From: Frigoribacterium sp. CFBP 13712
GTDB taxonomy: Bacteria > Actinomycetota > Actinomycetes > Actinomycetales > Microbacteriaceae
Reading direction: 5' to 3'
Length of the DNA stretch: 64,000 nucleotides
Assembly: GCF_014842255.1 (NCBI RefSeq)
Contig: NZ_JACYVH010000001.1
Location: 337,264 to 401,263 of the forward strand
The translations under genes were made by a program, and so were the position numbers. Shown piece by piece: positions 29,635-37,748 of this stretch. How positions within the stretch are numbered: position 1 is the stretch's first letter; each line of letters opens with the position of its first letter. The notes under the pieces are model-generated. The model did not search any database, was not told where the DNA came from, and saw nothing but the letters and a program-made list of their open reading frames with translations.

Positions 29635-30588
29635 ATGACCTCAGACCTCCAGCAGACCTTCTCGCGAGTCCGCGTCGAAGTCGGCAAGGCCGTCGTCGCC
29701 CAGGACGGCGCCGTGACCGGTCTCATCGTCACGCTGCTCGCCCAGGGGCACGTGCTGCTCGAGGGCGTGCCCGGCGTCGCGAAGACCCTGCTCGTGCGCG
29801 CCCTCGGCCACTCGATGTCGCTCGACACCTCGCGCGTGCAGTTCACCCCCGATCTGATGCCCGGCGACATCACGGGCTCGCTCGTCTACGACGCGAAGGC
29901 CGGCGAGTTCGAGTTCCGACCGGGGCCCGTCTTCACGAACGTGCTCCTGGCGGACGAGATCAACCGGACGCCGCCGAAGACCCAGTCCGCACTGCTGGAG
30001 GCGATGGAGGAGCGCCAGGTCTCGGTCGACGGGGTCAGCCGTCCCCTCCCGACCCCCTTCATCGTGGCGGCGACGATGAACCCGATCGAATACGAGGGCA
30101 CGTACACGCTGCCCGAGGCGCAGCTCGACCGCTTCCTGATGAAGCTGACCCTCGATCTGCCCCCGCGCGACGCCGAGGTCGAGGTGCTCGGTCGACACGC
30201 GGCGGGCTTCTCGCCCCGCGACCTGCGGGCGGCGGGGGTCACGCCCGTCCTCGGCCCCGACGACCTCGCGCGGGCCCAGGCCGAGGTCGGCCGGGTCGGA
30301 GCCTCCCCCGACGTGCTCGCCTACATCGTCGACCTGGCCCGCGCGACCCGTGAGAGCCCGTCGGTCGTCGTCGGCGTGAGCCCGCGCGGCTCGACCGCAC
30401 TGCTCGCGGCGGCGAAGGCCTGGGCCTGGCTGACGGGGTTCGACCGCATCACCCCCGACCACGTGCAGGCCATGGCGCTGCCGGTGCTCAGGCACCGGCT
30501 GAAGCTGCGCCCCGAGGCCGAGCTGGAGGGCGTCGACGCCGACAGCGTCGTCCGATCGGTCCTCCAGCAGGTCAGGGTGCCGATCTAG
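29635..30588 (+). CDS. MoxR-type AAA+ ATPase
   Basis: 317 aa, cytoplasmic. Walker A GVPGVAKTLLVRALG (about residue 42), Walker B NVLLADEINRTPPKTQSALLEAMEE, sensor 1 VAATMNPIEYEGTY and an arginine-finger region EAQLDRFLMKL. The C-terminal AAA lid follows. MoxR proteins act as chaperones that activate partner proteins with von Willebrand-type domains. The DUF58 gene directly downstream (2 bp gap) encodes such a partner. Confidence 0.93.
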   Translation: MTSDLQQTFSRVRVEVGKAVVAQDGAVTGLIVTLLAQGHVLLEGVPGVAKTLLVRALGHSMSLDTSRVQFTPDLMPGDITGSLVYDAKAGEFEFRPGPVFTNVLLADEINRTPPKTQSALLEAMEERQVSVDGVSRPLPTPFIVAATMNPIEYEGTYTLPEAQLDRFLMKLTLDLPPRDAEVEVLGRHAAGFSPRDLRAAGVTPVLGPDDLARAQAEVGRVGASPDVLAYIVDLARATRESPSVVVGVSPRGSTALLAAAKAWAWLTGFDRITPDHVQAMALPVLRHRLKLRPEAELEGVDADSVVRSVLQQVRVPI

Positions 30589-30590
30589 CC

Positions 30591-31883
30591 ATGGCCGTCA
30601 CCGGATGGTTCGTCGCGCTCGTCGCCCTCGGGGTCGTTCCCGTCATCGCGACGGAGAGCCCCTGGGCGCTCGTCGTCTGGCTCGTCGTCGTCGGCGCCCT
30701 GACCGGGCTCGACGTCGCCCTCGCGGGGTCCGCGCGAGCCCTGGGCCTCCATCGGGGGCTACCCGGGCCGATCCGGCTGGGCGAGAGCACGACGGCCCGC
30801 CTGACGATCTCGAACGACGGACGTCGAACTATCCGCGGGCAGCTGCGCGACGCCTGGCAGCCGTCGGCGGGCGCCTCGCCGACCCGACGTCGTCTCCACC
30901 TCCGACCGGGGGCGGCCACGACGTTCACGACGACGCTGACCCCGTTCCGCCGCGGCGAGCGGCTCGCCGACTCCGTGACCCTCCGCACCGTCGGCCCCCT
31001 CCGGCTCGCGGGCCGCCAGGCGACTCACGCCGTGCCCGGCTCGGTGCAGGTGCTGCCGCGCTTCTCGTCGCGCAAGCACCTGCCGTCGAGGCTGGCCCGT
31101 CTCCGCGAGCTCGACGGTCGCACGAGCGTGATGATCCGCGGGCAGGGCACCGAGTTCGACAGTCTCCGCGAGTACGTGCGCGGCGACGACGTGCGGTCGA
31201 TCGACTGGCGCGCGACGGCCCGGCGCGACGAGGCCGTCGTCCGCACCTGGCGACCCGAGCGCGACCGTCGGGTCGTCGTGATCGTCGACAGCGGCCGCAC
31301 CTCCGCCGCCCGGATCGACGACGAGCCCCGCCTGGACACCGCGTTCGAGTCGGCGCTGCTGCTCGGCGCCCTGGCCTCCCGAGCGGGCGACCGGGTCGAT
31401 CTCGTGGTCGTGGACCGCCGGGTCCGGGCCAGGGTGCAGGGCACCACCGGGCCCGCCCTGCTGTCGTCCATGGTGACCGCCATGGCCCCCCTCGACCCCG
31501 AACTGGTCGAGACCGACTGGGCCGCCCTGCCCGGCATCGTGCGATCGGTCACCACGCAGCGCGCGCTCGTCGTGATCGCGACGACGGTCGACAGCCCCGG
31601 CTCCGCGCGGGCGCTGCTCGCCGCCCTCCCCCAGCTGACCCGGCAGCACCTCGTCGTGGTGGCCTCCGTGGCCGATCCCGCGCTCGAGGCGCTGAGCGTC
31701 GATCGGAGCTCCCGCGACGCCGTCTACCACGCGGCCGCCGCCGAGCGCGCCCGCCTCGACGGCGCGAGAGTCCGGACGGCTCTGCTCCAGTCGGGCGCCG
31801 ACGTCGTGATGGCCGCCCCGGCCGACCTGCCGCCCGCTCTGGCCGACCGGTACCTCGCCCTGAAGGCCGCGGGGCGGCTCTAG
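30591..31883 (+). CDS. DUF58 domain protein (MoxR partner)
   Basis: 430 aa. Two N-terminal membrane segments (VALVALGVVPVIATES and LVVWLVVVGALTGLDVAL) precede a soluble domain. The DUF58 core GTEFDSLREYVRGDDVRSIDWRATARRDE is near residue 190. A VWA-like fold with RRVVVIVDSGR (MIDAS-like DSG) follows. Its TAG lies within a CTAG shared with the stop of the convergent SpoIIM gene. Confidence 0.92.
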   Translation: MAVTGWFVALVALGVVPVIATESPWALVVWLVVVGALTGLDVALAGSARALGLHRGLPGPIRLGESTTARLTISNDGRRTIRGQLRDAWQPSAGASPTRRRLHLRPGAATTFTTTLTPFRRGERLADSVTLRTVGPLRLAGRQATHAVPGSVQVLPRFSSRKHLPSRLARLRELDGRTSVMIRGQGTEFDSLREYVRGDDVRSIDWRATARRDEAVVRTWRPERDRRVVVIVDSGRTSAARIDDEPRLDTAFESALLLGALASRAGDRVDLVVVDRRVRARVQGTTGPALLSSMVTAMAPLDPELVETDWAALPGIVRSVTTQRALVVIATTVDSPGSARALLAALPQLTRQHLVVVASVADPALEALSVDRSSRDAVYHAAAAERARLDGARVRTALLQSGADVVMAAPADLPPALADRYLALKAAGRL

Positions 31884-32875
31884 GCCGAGACGAGGCGGGT
31901 CGCGCCGGCCTCGAACTCGTCGAGGTCGCCGGTCTCGCCCGCCCGGTGGGCACGACCGCCCAGCACCCACTGGTAGGCCAGGAACGCCAGCAGGGCGATC
32001 GTCCCGATGCCGATCTTCACCGGCCAGGGCCAGGCCTGACGGGTCACGAACCCCTCGATGACCCCGGACACGAGCAGGGCGAGCACCAGCCCGACGGCGA
32101 TCGTGATGAGGGCCCGACCGTCTTCGGCCAGCGCCTGACCCCTGGTGCGGGCGCCCGGGGCGACCCAGGACCAGAAGATCATGAGCCCGGCCGCGGCGGC
32201 GACGAAGATGCTGTAGAGCTCGAGCTGGCCGTGGGGGGCGATGTACAGGAAGAAGTAGTCGAGCCGACCCTGATCGGCCATGATGCCGGCCGAGACCCCC
32301 AGGTTCACGGCGTTGCCGAACACGACGTAGGGCACCCAGACGCCGGTGATGCCGAAGGCCACGCACTGGGCGGCGATGTAGGCGTTGTTCGTCCACACCT
32401 GCCCCGTGAACGAGGTGGAGGCGCTCTCGGAGTAGTACTGCACGAAGTCCTGCTCGGCGAACTGGCGCCGGAACTCCTCCGACCCGAACGACGCCAGGAC
32501 GGCCGGGTTCTGCGCCGCCCAGACGGCGAACACGGTCGCCACGATCGCGGTCGCCAGCGCCACCGCGATCGACGCCCAGCGGACCCGGTAGAGGGCCGCG
32601 GGCAGCTGCGCCCAGAAGAAGGTCGGCAGCTGCCGGAGGACGTTCCGACCCGCGCCGGTGAATCGCAGCCGGGCATGCGACAGGGTCATCGACAGCCGGT
32701 CGGCGGCCGGCGAGTCGCCGGTGGCCGTCGTGAGCGCAGACAGCTCGCCGGCACCGGACTGGTACAGCGCGACGAGCCGGTCCGCCTCGTCGCCCGTGAG
32801 TCGCCGACGGCGCGCCAGACGGTCGAGCTCGGCCCAGTCGTGACCGTGGGCTGCGGCGTAGGCGTCGATGTCCAT
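31880..32875 (-). CDS. SpoIIM-family (stage II sporulation protein M) membrane protein
   Basis: 331 aa with about five membrane segments in the C-terminal 230 residues, including WASIAVALATAIVATVFAVWA and VAFGITGVWVPYVVFGNAVNLG, and the family signature FFLYIAPHGQLELYSIFVA. SpoIIM helps septal peptidoglycan degradation in endospore formers; in non-sporulating actinobacteria the role is unknown. Convergent with DUF58 (stops share CTAG) and divergent from the RDD gene with only 18 bp between start codons. Confidence 0.9.
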   Translation of the reverse strand: MDIDAYAAAHGHDWAELDRLARRRRLTGDEADRLVALYQSGAGELSALTTATGDSPAADRLSMTLSHARLRFTGAGRNVLRQLPTFFWAQLPAALYRVRWASIAVALATAIVATVFAVWAAQNPAVLASFGSEEFRRQFAEQDFVQYYSESASTSFTGQVWTNNAYIAAQCVAFGITGVWVPYVVFGNAVNLGVSAGIMADQGRLDYFFLYIAPHGQLELYSIFVAAAAGLMIFWSWVAPGARTRGQALAEDGRALITIAVGLVLALLVSGVIEGFVTRQAWPWPVKIGIGTIALLAFLAYQWVLGGRAHRAGETGDLDEFEAGATRLVSA

Positions 32876-32893
32876 TCTGATTAGATACTAGGC
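32876..32893. promoter_or_regulatory. 18-bp divergent spacer with no room for Shine-Dalgarno sites
   Basis: The start codons of the SpoIIM gene (minus, 32875) and RDD gene (plus, 32894) are 18 bp apart. The spacer centres on TTAGATACTAG, the most AT-rich patch locally, with TAGATA on one strand and TATCTA on the other. Both mRNAs must be leaderless or nearly so, and the two -10 elements must overlap. The exact hexamers cannot be fixed by eye. Confidence 0.55.
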
Positions 32894-33778
32894 ATGCCTC
32901 GCCGCACGCCACCACGCGCCTCCCCGGTGGCCCTGCGCGCCGACCAGGTCGAGACGTTCACGGCGGGCGGCGACGAGCTCGTGACCGGCGAGGCCGTGGC
33001 CCTCGACCTCCGCCCCACGAGCATCGTCCTGCGGGGTGCGGGCGTGATCATCGACTACCTCGTGTACGCGACCTCGGTCGTCGGGCTGATCGTCCTGGTG
33101 GGGCTGCTGAACGAGGCGGGCGTGCTCGACGACGCGCTCTCGCAGGCCTTCGTTATCGGCTCCGTCGCTTTCGGCCTCATCATCGTCCCCGCCGTCGTCG
33201 AGACGGTGTCGCACGGTCGCTCGCTCGGGCGCCTGGTCGTCGGCGCCCGGATCGTCCGAGTCGACGGAGGCGCGATCGGCTTCCGGCACGCCCTCACCCG
33301 GTCGCTCGTCGGGCTGCTCGAGATCGTCCTCACGACCGGGGGGCTCGCGGTCGTGGTCGGCCTGCTCAACGGCTCGTCCCGACGTCTCGGCGATCTGATG
33401 GCGGGCACGTACAGCCGCAACGAGAGACTGGCCAGAGACAGCCGCGTCATCGCCGTGATGCCGCCCGAGCTCGCCGGCTGGGCCTCGATCGCCGACGTCG
33501 CCCGGCTGCCCGAGGGCACGGCCCGACGGGTCGCCGCGTTCGTGCAGCAGGGCTCGCGCCTCATCCCGTCGAGTCGGCTCCGGGTGGCCGCCGAGCTCGC
33601 CGACGAGGTCCGGGCCCACGTCTCGCCGGTGCCCGACGTGGATCCCCAGCTCTGGTTGACCGCAGTCGCGGTGCTCCGCCGCGAACGTGAGTCGACCGCC
33701 CTCGCCCGCGAGGCCGCGACGCTGGCCCGTCTCGAACCGGCCCTGACCGGCACCGTCCCCGGGTTCCCCCGGCGCTGA
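32894..33778 (+). CDS. RDD-family membrane protein
   Basis: 294 aa. An N-terminal beta region (DELVTGEAVALDLRPTSIVLRGAGVIIDYLV) contains the RDD-type first helix, where the canonical R-D-D appears as RGAGVIIDY. Membrane helices VVGLIVLVGLLNEAG and AFVIGSVAFGLIIVPAVVE are followed by the second motif GRSLGRLVVGARIV and helix LLEIVLTTGGLAVVVGLL. A long soluble C-terminus (about 110 aa) is extra. Part of the MoxR/DUF58/SpoIIM module. Convergent with csoR. Confidence 0.88.
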   Translation: MPRRTPPRASPVALRADQVETFTAGGDELVTGEAVALDLRPTSIVLRGAGVIIDYLVYATSVVGLIVLVGLLNEAGVLDDALSQAFVIGSVAFGLIIVPAVVETVSHGRSLGRLVVGARIVRVDGGAIGFRHALTRSLVGLLEIVLTTGGLAVVVGLLNGSSRRLGDLMAGTYSRNERLARDSRVIAVMPPELAGWASIADVARLPEGTARRVAAFVQQGSRLIPSSRLRVAAELADEVRAHVSPVPDVDPQLWLTAVAVLRRERESTALAREAATLARLEPALTGTVPGFPRR

Positions 33779-33779
33779 C

Positions 33780-34094
33780 CTACGAGCGGACGAGACGCGC
33801 GATGGCCGCCGAGGCCTCGCGGATGCGCTGATCGGCGATCTCGCCGCCCTCTCGGGCCGCCTCGGCCACGCAGTGCGCGAGATGGTCGTCGAGGAGCTGC
33901 AGGGCGACCGTCTCGAGCGCCTTGGTCGCCGCGCTGACCTGGGTCAGCACGTCGATGCAGTAGGTGTCGTCGTCGACCATCCGCTGGATGCCCCTGACCT
34001 GCCCCTCGGCGCGACGCAGGCGCTTGAGGATCTGCTCCTTGTCGCCGCTGTAGCCGACGTGCTGTGCCGGGCTGGCGGTCTCGTGGTCCGTCAC
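33780..34094 (-). CDS. csoR: CsoR-type copper-sensing repressor
   Basis: 104 aa, all-helical, tetrameric repressor of the CsoR/RcnR family. The Cu(I) ligands are present: C46 (DDDTYCIDVL), H71 and C75 (DDHLAHC), giving the Cys-His-Cys pattern of copper sensors, not the nickel or sulfide subtypes. The GTG start at 34094 is preceded by GGAGG with 5 nt spacing; that site is part of a GAGGAGGCGCGG sequence. A palindromic G/C-tract operator lies 72 bp upstream. No copper ATPase or chaperone gene is adjacent, so its targets must be elsewhere. Confidence 0.93.
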   Translation of the reverse strand: MTDHETASPAQHVGYSGDKEQILKRLRRAEGQVRGIQRMVDDDTYCIDVLTQVSAATKALETVALQLLDDHLAHCVAEAAREGGEIADQRIREASAAIARLVRS

Positions 34095-34165
34095 CGCGCC
34101 TCCTCGTCCATCGATCACCGGGTGGGGCGAGCGGGCCGGCGGGCCCGCCGCACCCGACCGGCGGA

Positions 34166-34180
34166 TACCCCCTGGGGGTA
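34166..34180. promoter_or_regulatory. CsoR operator
   Basis: Perfect palindrome TACCCCC-T-GGGGGTA. CsoR operators are GC-tract palindromes of the form TACCC...GGGTA, and this one lies between the manB stop (34185) and the csoR start (34094). It probably mediates autoregulation of csoR. Confidence 0.8.
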
Positions 34181-34184
34181 CAGA

Positions 34185-35603
34185 CTAACCGCGGATGAGG
34201 CGCAGCACGTCGTCGCGGACGCGGATCATCTCGGGCTCGGTGGCCGCCTCGGCGTTGAGACGCAGCAACGGCTCGGTGTTCGAGGGGCGCACGTTGAACC
34301 ACCAGAAGCCGCCCTCGTCGGACGCGCCGTTCACCGTGAGACCGTCGAGCTCGTCGAAGTCGCCGACCCCCGCGTAGGCGTCGACGATGCGCGCGTAGGC
34401 GGCGGGCACGTCGGTGACCGTCGAGTTGATCTCGCCGCTCGCCGAGTACGGCGTGTAGCGGTCCGTGAGCGTCGACAGCGGCTCGCCCTGCGAACCGAAC
34501 TCGGCCAGCACGTGCATGGCGGCGAGCATGCCGTTGTCGGCACCCCAGAAGTCGCGGAAGTAGTAGTGCGCCGAGTGCTCGCCGCCGAAGATCGCGCCGG
34601 TCTCGCGCATCTCGTCTTTGATCAGCGAATGCCCCACCCGGGTGCGGACCGGCGTCGCGCCCGCTGCCTCGATGGCCTCGGGCACGGCCCGCGAGGTGAT
34701 GAGGTTGTGGATGACGGCGATGTCGGCGTCGGGCTCGAGGGCCCGTACGCGCGCGATCTCGCGCACCGCGACGATGGCCGCCACAGCCGACGGGGTGACC
34801 GCGTCGCCGTTCTCGTCGACGACGAAGCAGCGGTCGGCGTCGCCGTCGAAGGCGAGCCCCAGGTCGGCGCCGTGCTCGACGACGGCCTTCTGCAGGTCGA
34901 CGAGGTTCGCGGGCTCGAGCGGGTTCGCCTCGTGGTTGGGGAACGTGCCGTCGAGCTCGAAGTACATCGGCACGATCTCGATCGGCAGCTCGGCGAGCCC
35001 CGCGGCGGTGCCGAGCACGGCCGGGACGGTCAGCCCGCCCATGCCGTTGCCCGCGTCGACGACGACCTTGATCGGCCGGATGGTCGACAGGTCGACGAGT
35101 CGACGGAGGTACGCGGCGTAGTCGCCCAGCGCGTCGTACTCGCGGATCCCGCCCGGCTCGGCGACGGCCTCGATGCCGCCGTCGAGATACGAGGAGGCGC
35201 GGTCGCGGATCGACGCCAGCCCGGTGTCGAGACTGATGCCCTGGGCACCCGCACGGCTCATCTTGATGCCGTTGTAGCTGGCCGGGTTGTGGCTGGCCGT
35301 GAACATCGCGGCCGGAGCCGACAGCGAACCCGAGGCGAAGTACGACTCGTCGGTCGAGCAGAGCCCGAGCGCGACGACGTCCGCGCCACGGGCGCGAGCC
35401 CCCCGGGCGAAGGCGGCGGCGAAGGCGGGCGAGGAGTCGCGCATGTCGTGGCCGACGACGAGCTCGGAGCCGGCGGCCTCGATCTCGTCGGCGAAGGCCG
35501 CACCGAAGGCCTCGACGACCTCGTCGGTCAGCTGGCTGCCGACGAGCCCCCTGACGTCGTAGGTCTTCACGAAGGCGGTGAGGTCGGGGCTCTCAGATGT
35601 CAT
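34185..35603 (-). CDS. manB: Phosphomannomutase/phosphoglucomutase ManB
   Basis: 472 aa. Interconverts mannose 6-phosphate and mannose 1-phosphate (and possibly the glucose phosphates) on the way to GDP-mannose. The active-site phosphoserine loop is TASHNPASYNGIK, the metal-binding loop FDGDADRCF, the sugar-binding GGEHSAHYYF and the phosphate-binding RPSNTEPLLRLN. Acts after ManA (42250-43416). Overlaps the end of the DUF3499 gene by 11 bp, as in the Rv3257c-Rv3258c pair. Confidence 0.95.
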   Translation of the reverse strand: MTSESPDLTAFVKTYDVRGLVGSQLTDEVVEAFGAAFADEIEAAGSELVVGHDMRDSSPAFAAAFARGARARGADVVALGLCSTDESYFASGSLSAPAAMFTASHNPASYNGIKMSRAGAQGISLDTGLASIRDRASSYLDGGIEAVAEPGGIREYDALGDYAAYLRRLVDLSTIRPIKVVVDAGNGMGGLTVPAVLGTAAGLAELPIEIVPMYFELDGTFPNHEANPLEPANLVDLQKAVVEHGADLGLAFDGDADRCFVVDENGDAVTPSAVAAIVAVREIARVRALEPDADIAVIHNLITSRAVPEAIEAAGATPVRTRVGHSLIKDEMRETGAIFGGEHSAHYYFRDFWGADNGMLAAMHVLAEFGSQGEPLSTLTDRYTPYSASGEINSTVTDVPAAYARIVDAYAGVGDFDELDGLTVNGASDEGGFWWFNVRPSNTEPLLRLNAEAATEPEMIRVRDDVLRLIRG

Positions 35604-35805
35604 TCCCCAAAACTACCCGGCGCAGGACCTCCCACCCCTGCGGAACCGACAACGTCGATGCGTGTCGCTCGCAGAGGTCGTATCCGTGGGGTTCGACGAC
35701 GCCGCTCAGCGGGCCGACGACCACCATCTGGTCGGAGTACACGTATGTCAGGGTCGCCGCCGCCTCGCGGTGGCAGGTGACCTTGCTGCAGGGACGCGCG
35801 TTCAT
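35593..35805 (-). CDS. DUF3499 protein
   Basis: 70 aa. Cys/His residues in PCSKVTCHREAAATLTYVY and GYDLCERHASTLSVPQGWEV suggest a small zinc-binding fold of the DUF3499 family, conserved next to manB in actinobacteria (Rv3258c). Function unknown. The 3' end runs 11 bp into manB, suggesting coupled translation. Divergent from the zincin-like gene. Confidence 0.9.
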   Translation of the reverse strand: MNARPCSKVTCHREAAATLTYVYSDQMVVVGPLSGVVEPHGYDLCERHASTLSVPQGWEVLRRVVLGNDI

Positions 35806-35866
35806 CGGACACGAGACTAGTGCGTACCGCCGGGGGCAGGTCCGCGCCGCGGGCTAGCATGACGGG

Positions 35867-36316
35867 ATGGCCAGGCCACATCACGTCCGCGTCACCGATC
35901 GCTCGCGTCACCGCGACCGTCACGGACGGGGGCTCCGTTCGTCGGCGGCCGGTCCGCATCTGCCGTTCCTCCGCACGCGGGTGGACCTGTTCGACGACAT
36001 CGTCGCCTCGACCGCCGACTACCTGCGCGAGCTCTGGCCCGACGAGCTCGAGGGCGTGACCTTCGAGGTGGCCGGTCTTCCGGCCGAGCCCGATCGGACC
36101 CGCGTCGAGCGCTGGCTCGTCGACCGCCAGGCCCGCCGGGTCCTCCTCTACCGTCTGCCGATCGAACGACTCGCGCCCGCGCACGAGCACCGGTCCTCGC
36201 CCGACGGCGACTGGGACCACCGGGTGCTCGTCGAAGGCCACGTGTTCCGCGCCGTGGCCGAACTGCTCGGCAAGGACCCGTGGGAGCTCGCGCCGGACCG
36301 CTGGCGCGACCAGTGA
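35867..36316 (+). CDS. Metallopeptidase-family (zincin-like, Rv3259 type) protein, degenerate site
   Basis: 149 aa. RDRHGRGLRSSAAG near the N-terminus and RTRVDLFDDIVASTADYLRELWPDEL are hallmarks of the actinobacterial family encoded next to DUF3499. The C-terminal region equivalent to the zinc motif reads VLVEGHVFRAVAELLGKDPWELAP and has no HExxH, so it is probably not an active protease. Leaderless by geometry: TAGCAT (35855-35860) ends 6 nt before the ATG. Confidence 0.75.
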   Translation: MARPHHVRVTDRSRHRDRHGRGLRSSAAGPHLPFLRTRVDLFDDIVASTADYLRELWPDELEGVTFEVAGLPAEPDRTRVERWLVDRQARRVLLYRLPIERLAPAHEHRSSPDGDWDHRVLVEGHVFRAVAELLGKDPWELAPDRWRDQ

Positions 36317-36338
36317 GCGACCCCGCCCCGCGTCGACC

Positions 36339-37748
36339 TCAGGGGTAGACGGTGACCGGCGACGACGCAGGCAGCGGCGAGACGACGGGCCACGCCGCGA
36401 CCGCTCCGTCCGCTGAGAAGCTCATGCCCGCACGGAGCCCGTCGGCGCCCGTCAGCAGAACCGACTGCCCCGCTGACACCGCGAGGGTCGCGCTGCCGGT
36501 CGCCGGCACCTCCACGACCCGATCCTCGCCGTCGACGCTCACCGTCGCCGAGACGGCGTCGTCCGTCGGGTTCGCCAGGGTGAGACCCGCGCCCTCGCCC
36601 TCCGGCACCGACAGGAGGGTGCTGCCGGACAGGGCCGGCGCCGAGGCCGCCCATGACACGTCGACGGCGCCGTCGGCGGACAGCGCCGAGGTGCGGACGG
36701 CGCTCACGACCGGGACGTCCGACGTGATGGTCGCCGTGTAACGGCCGTCCGCGAGGCCGTCGATCGGCACGTCCGTCACGAGACCGGACTCGACTCGCGT
36801 GTCGAAGGACGTGCCGGTGCCGTCGTCCGAGGCGATGCGCACGGATACCAGCGCCGCCGAATCGCCCGGCGCGAAGAGACGCAGGGCGCTCTGCAGATCG
36901 CCGGCGGCCGGGTCCGCCAACGCCGCCTCGAGGGTCTCGCCCCCGCGGACGATGATCCCGGGGACGACCGAGGTCGTGCTGGGGCCCGCCGCCCCGCTGA
37001 TGATGTCCACCCCGCCCGGATCGAGCGTCCGGACGATCGACTCCTGCATCGACGCGACGATCTGGCCGCCGCGGCTGGTGACGTGCACGACCGGGGAGAG
37101 GAGTCCCGTCGAGAAGCCGGAGAGCGGGATGACCCGCTGACTGCGCGGGCCCACCACGATGCCCTCGATGCCGGGGCCCTGGACGGGGCCGTTCTCGGCG
37201 GAGATCTCGAGGTCGATCGTGGAGTTGACGTCGCTCGGGTTGACTAGGGTGATCAGCGAGACGCGACCGGTCTCGGTCGACCCGCCGACCAGCCACGTCG
37301 AGCTGCTCGGCTCGGTGCACGGGGCACTGGCGAATCCGACGAGATCGTCGGAGGCGACCGCCTGGCTCTGCGCCGCCGCGACGAGGGGGAGGTCGTCTCC
37401 TGCCAGAGGCGCGGTCACGAGCAGAGGGTCGGAGCTGCTGCCGTCCGCGCCGGCGAGCGTCGTCGTCGATTCGTCGTCGGCGCTCGAGGACGTCACGACC
37501 TGCGCACTGTCGACGGCGCTCGCGGTCGTCGCCTGCTGCCCCTCGGCGTCGGAGAGCCTGAGCACGCTGCCGCCGCAGACCCGCTGCGGGTCGAGGGGCA
37601 CGGGCGTGACGACCTGACCGGCCGGAGTCGCCTCGAGACTCGGCAGGGGCAGGACGGTCGCGGCGGTCACGACGGCCACGCCGACGGCGATCCCCACCAC
37701 CCCCACGATGATGCGTCCGGTGGTCGAGGCGACGGATCGCTCAGTCAT
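36339..37748 (-). CDS. DUF5719 family secreted/membrane-anchored protein
   Basis: 469 aa. One N-terminal helix ([23 protein letters not shown]) anchors a long extracytoplasmic beta-rich part with many Ser/Thr/Val/Ala, for example [20 protein letters not shown] and [21 protein letters not shown], a repeated 'LxNPxxxxxxxxL' pattern seen in DUF5719. Overlaps the upstream glycosyltransferase by 8 bp. The conserved linkage with a GT2 gene and whiB2 suggests a cell-envelope role, unproven. Confidence 0.85.
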   Translation of the reverse strand: MTERSVASTTGRIIVGVVGIAVGVAVVTAATVLPLPSLEATPAGQVVTPVPLDPQRVCGGSVLRLSDAEGQQATTASAVDSAQVVTSSSADDESTTTLAGADGSSSDPLLVTAPLAGDDLPLVAAAQSQAVASDDLVGFASAPCTEPSSSTWLVGGSTETGRVSLITLVNPSDVNSTIDLEISAENGPVQGPGIEGIVVGPRSQRVIPLSGFSTGLLSPVVHVTSRGGQIVASMQESIVRTLDPGGVDIISGAAGPSTTSVVPGIIVRGGETLEAALADPAAGDLQSALRLFAPGDSAALVSVRIASDDGTGTSFDTRVESGLVTDVPIDGLADGRYTATITSDVPVVSAVRTSALSADGAVDVSWAASAPALSGSTLLSVPEGEGAGLTLANPTDDAVSATVSVDGEDRVVEVPATGSATLAVSAGQSVLLTGADGLRAGMSFSADGAVAAWPVVSPLPASSPVTVYP

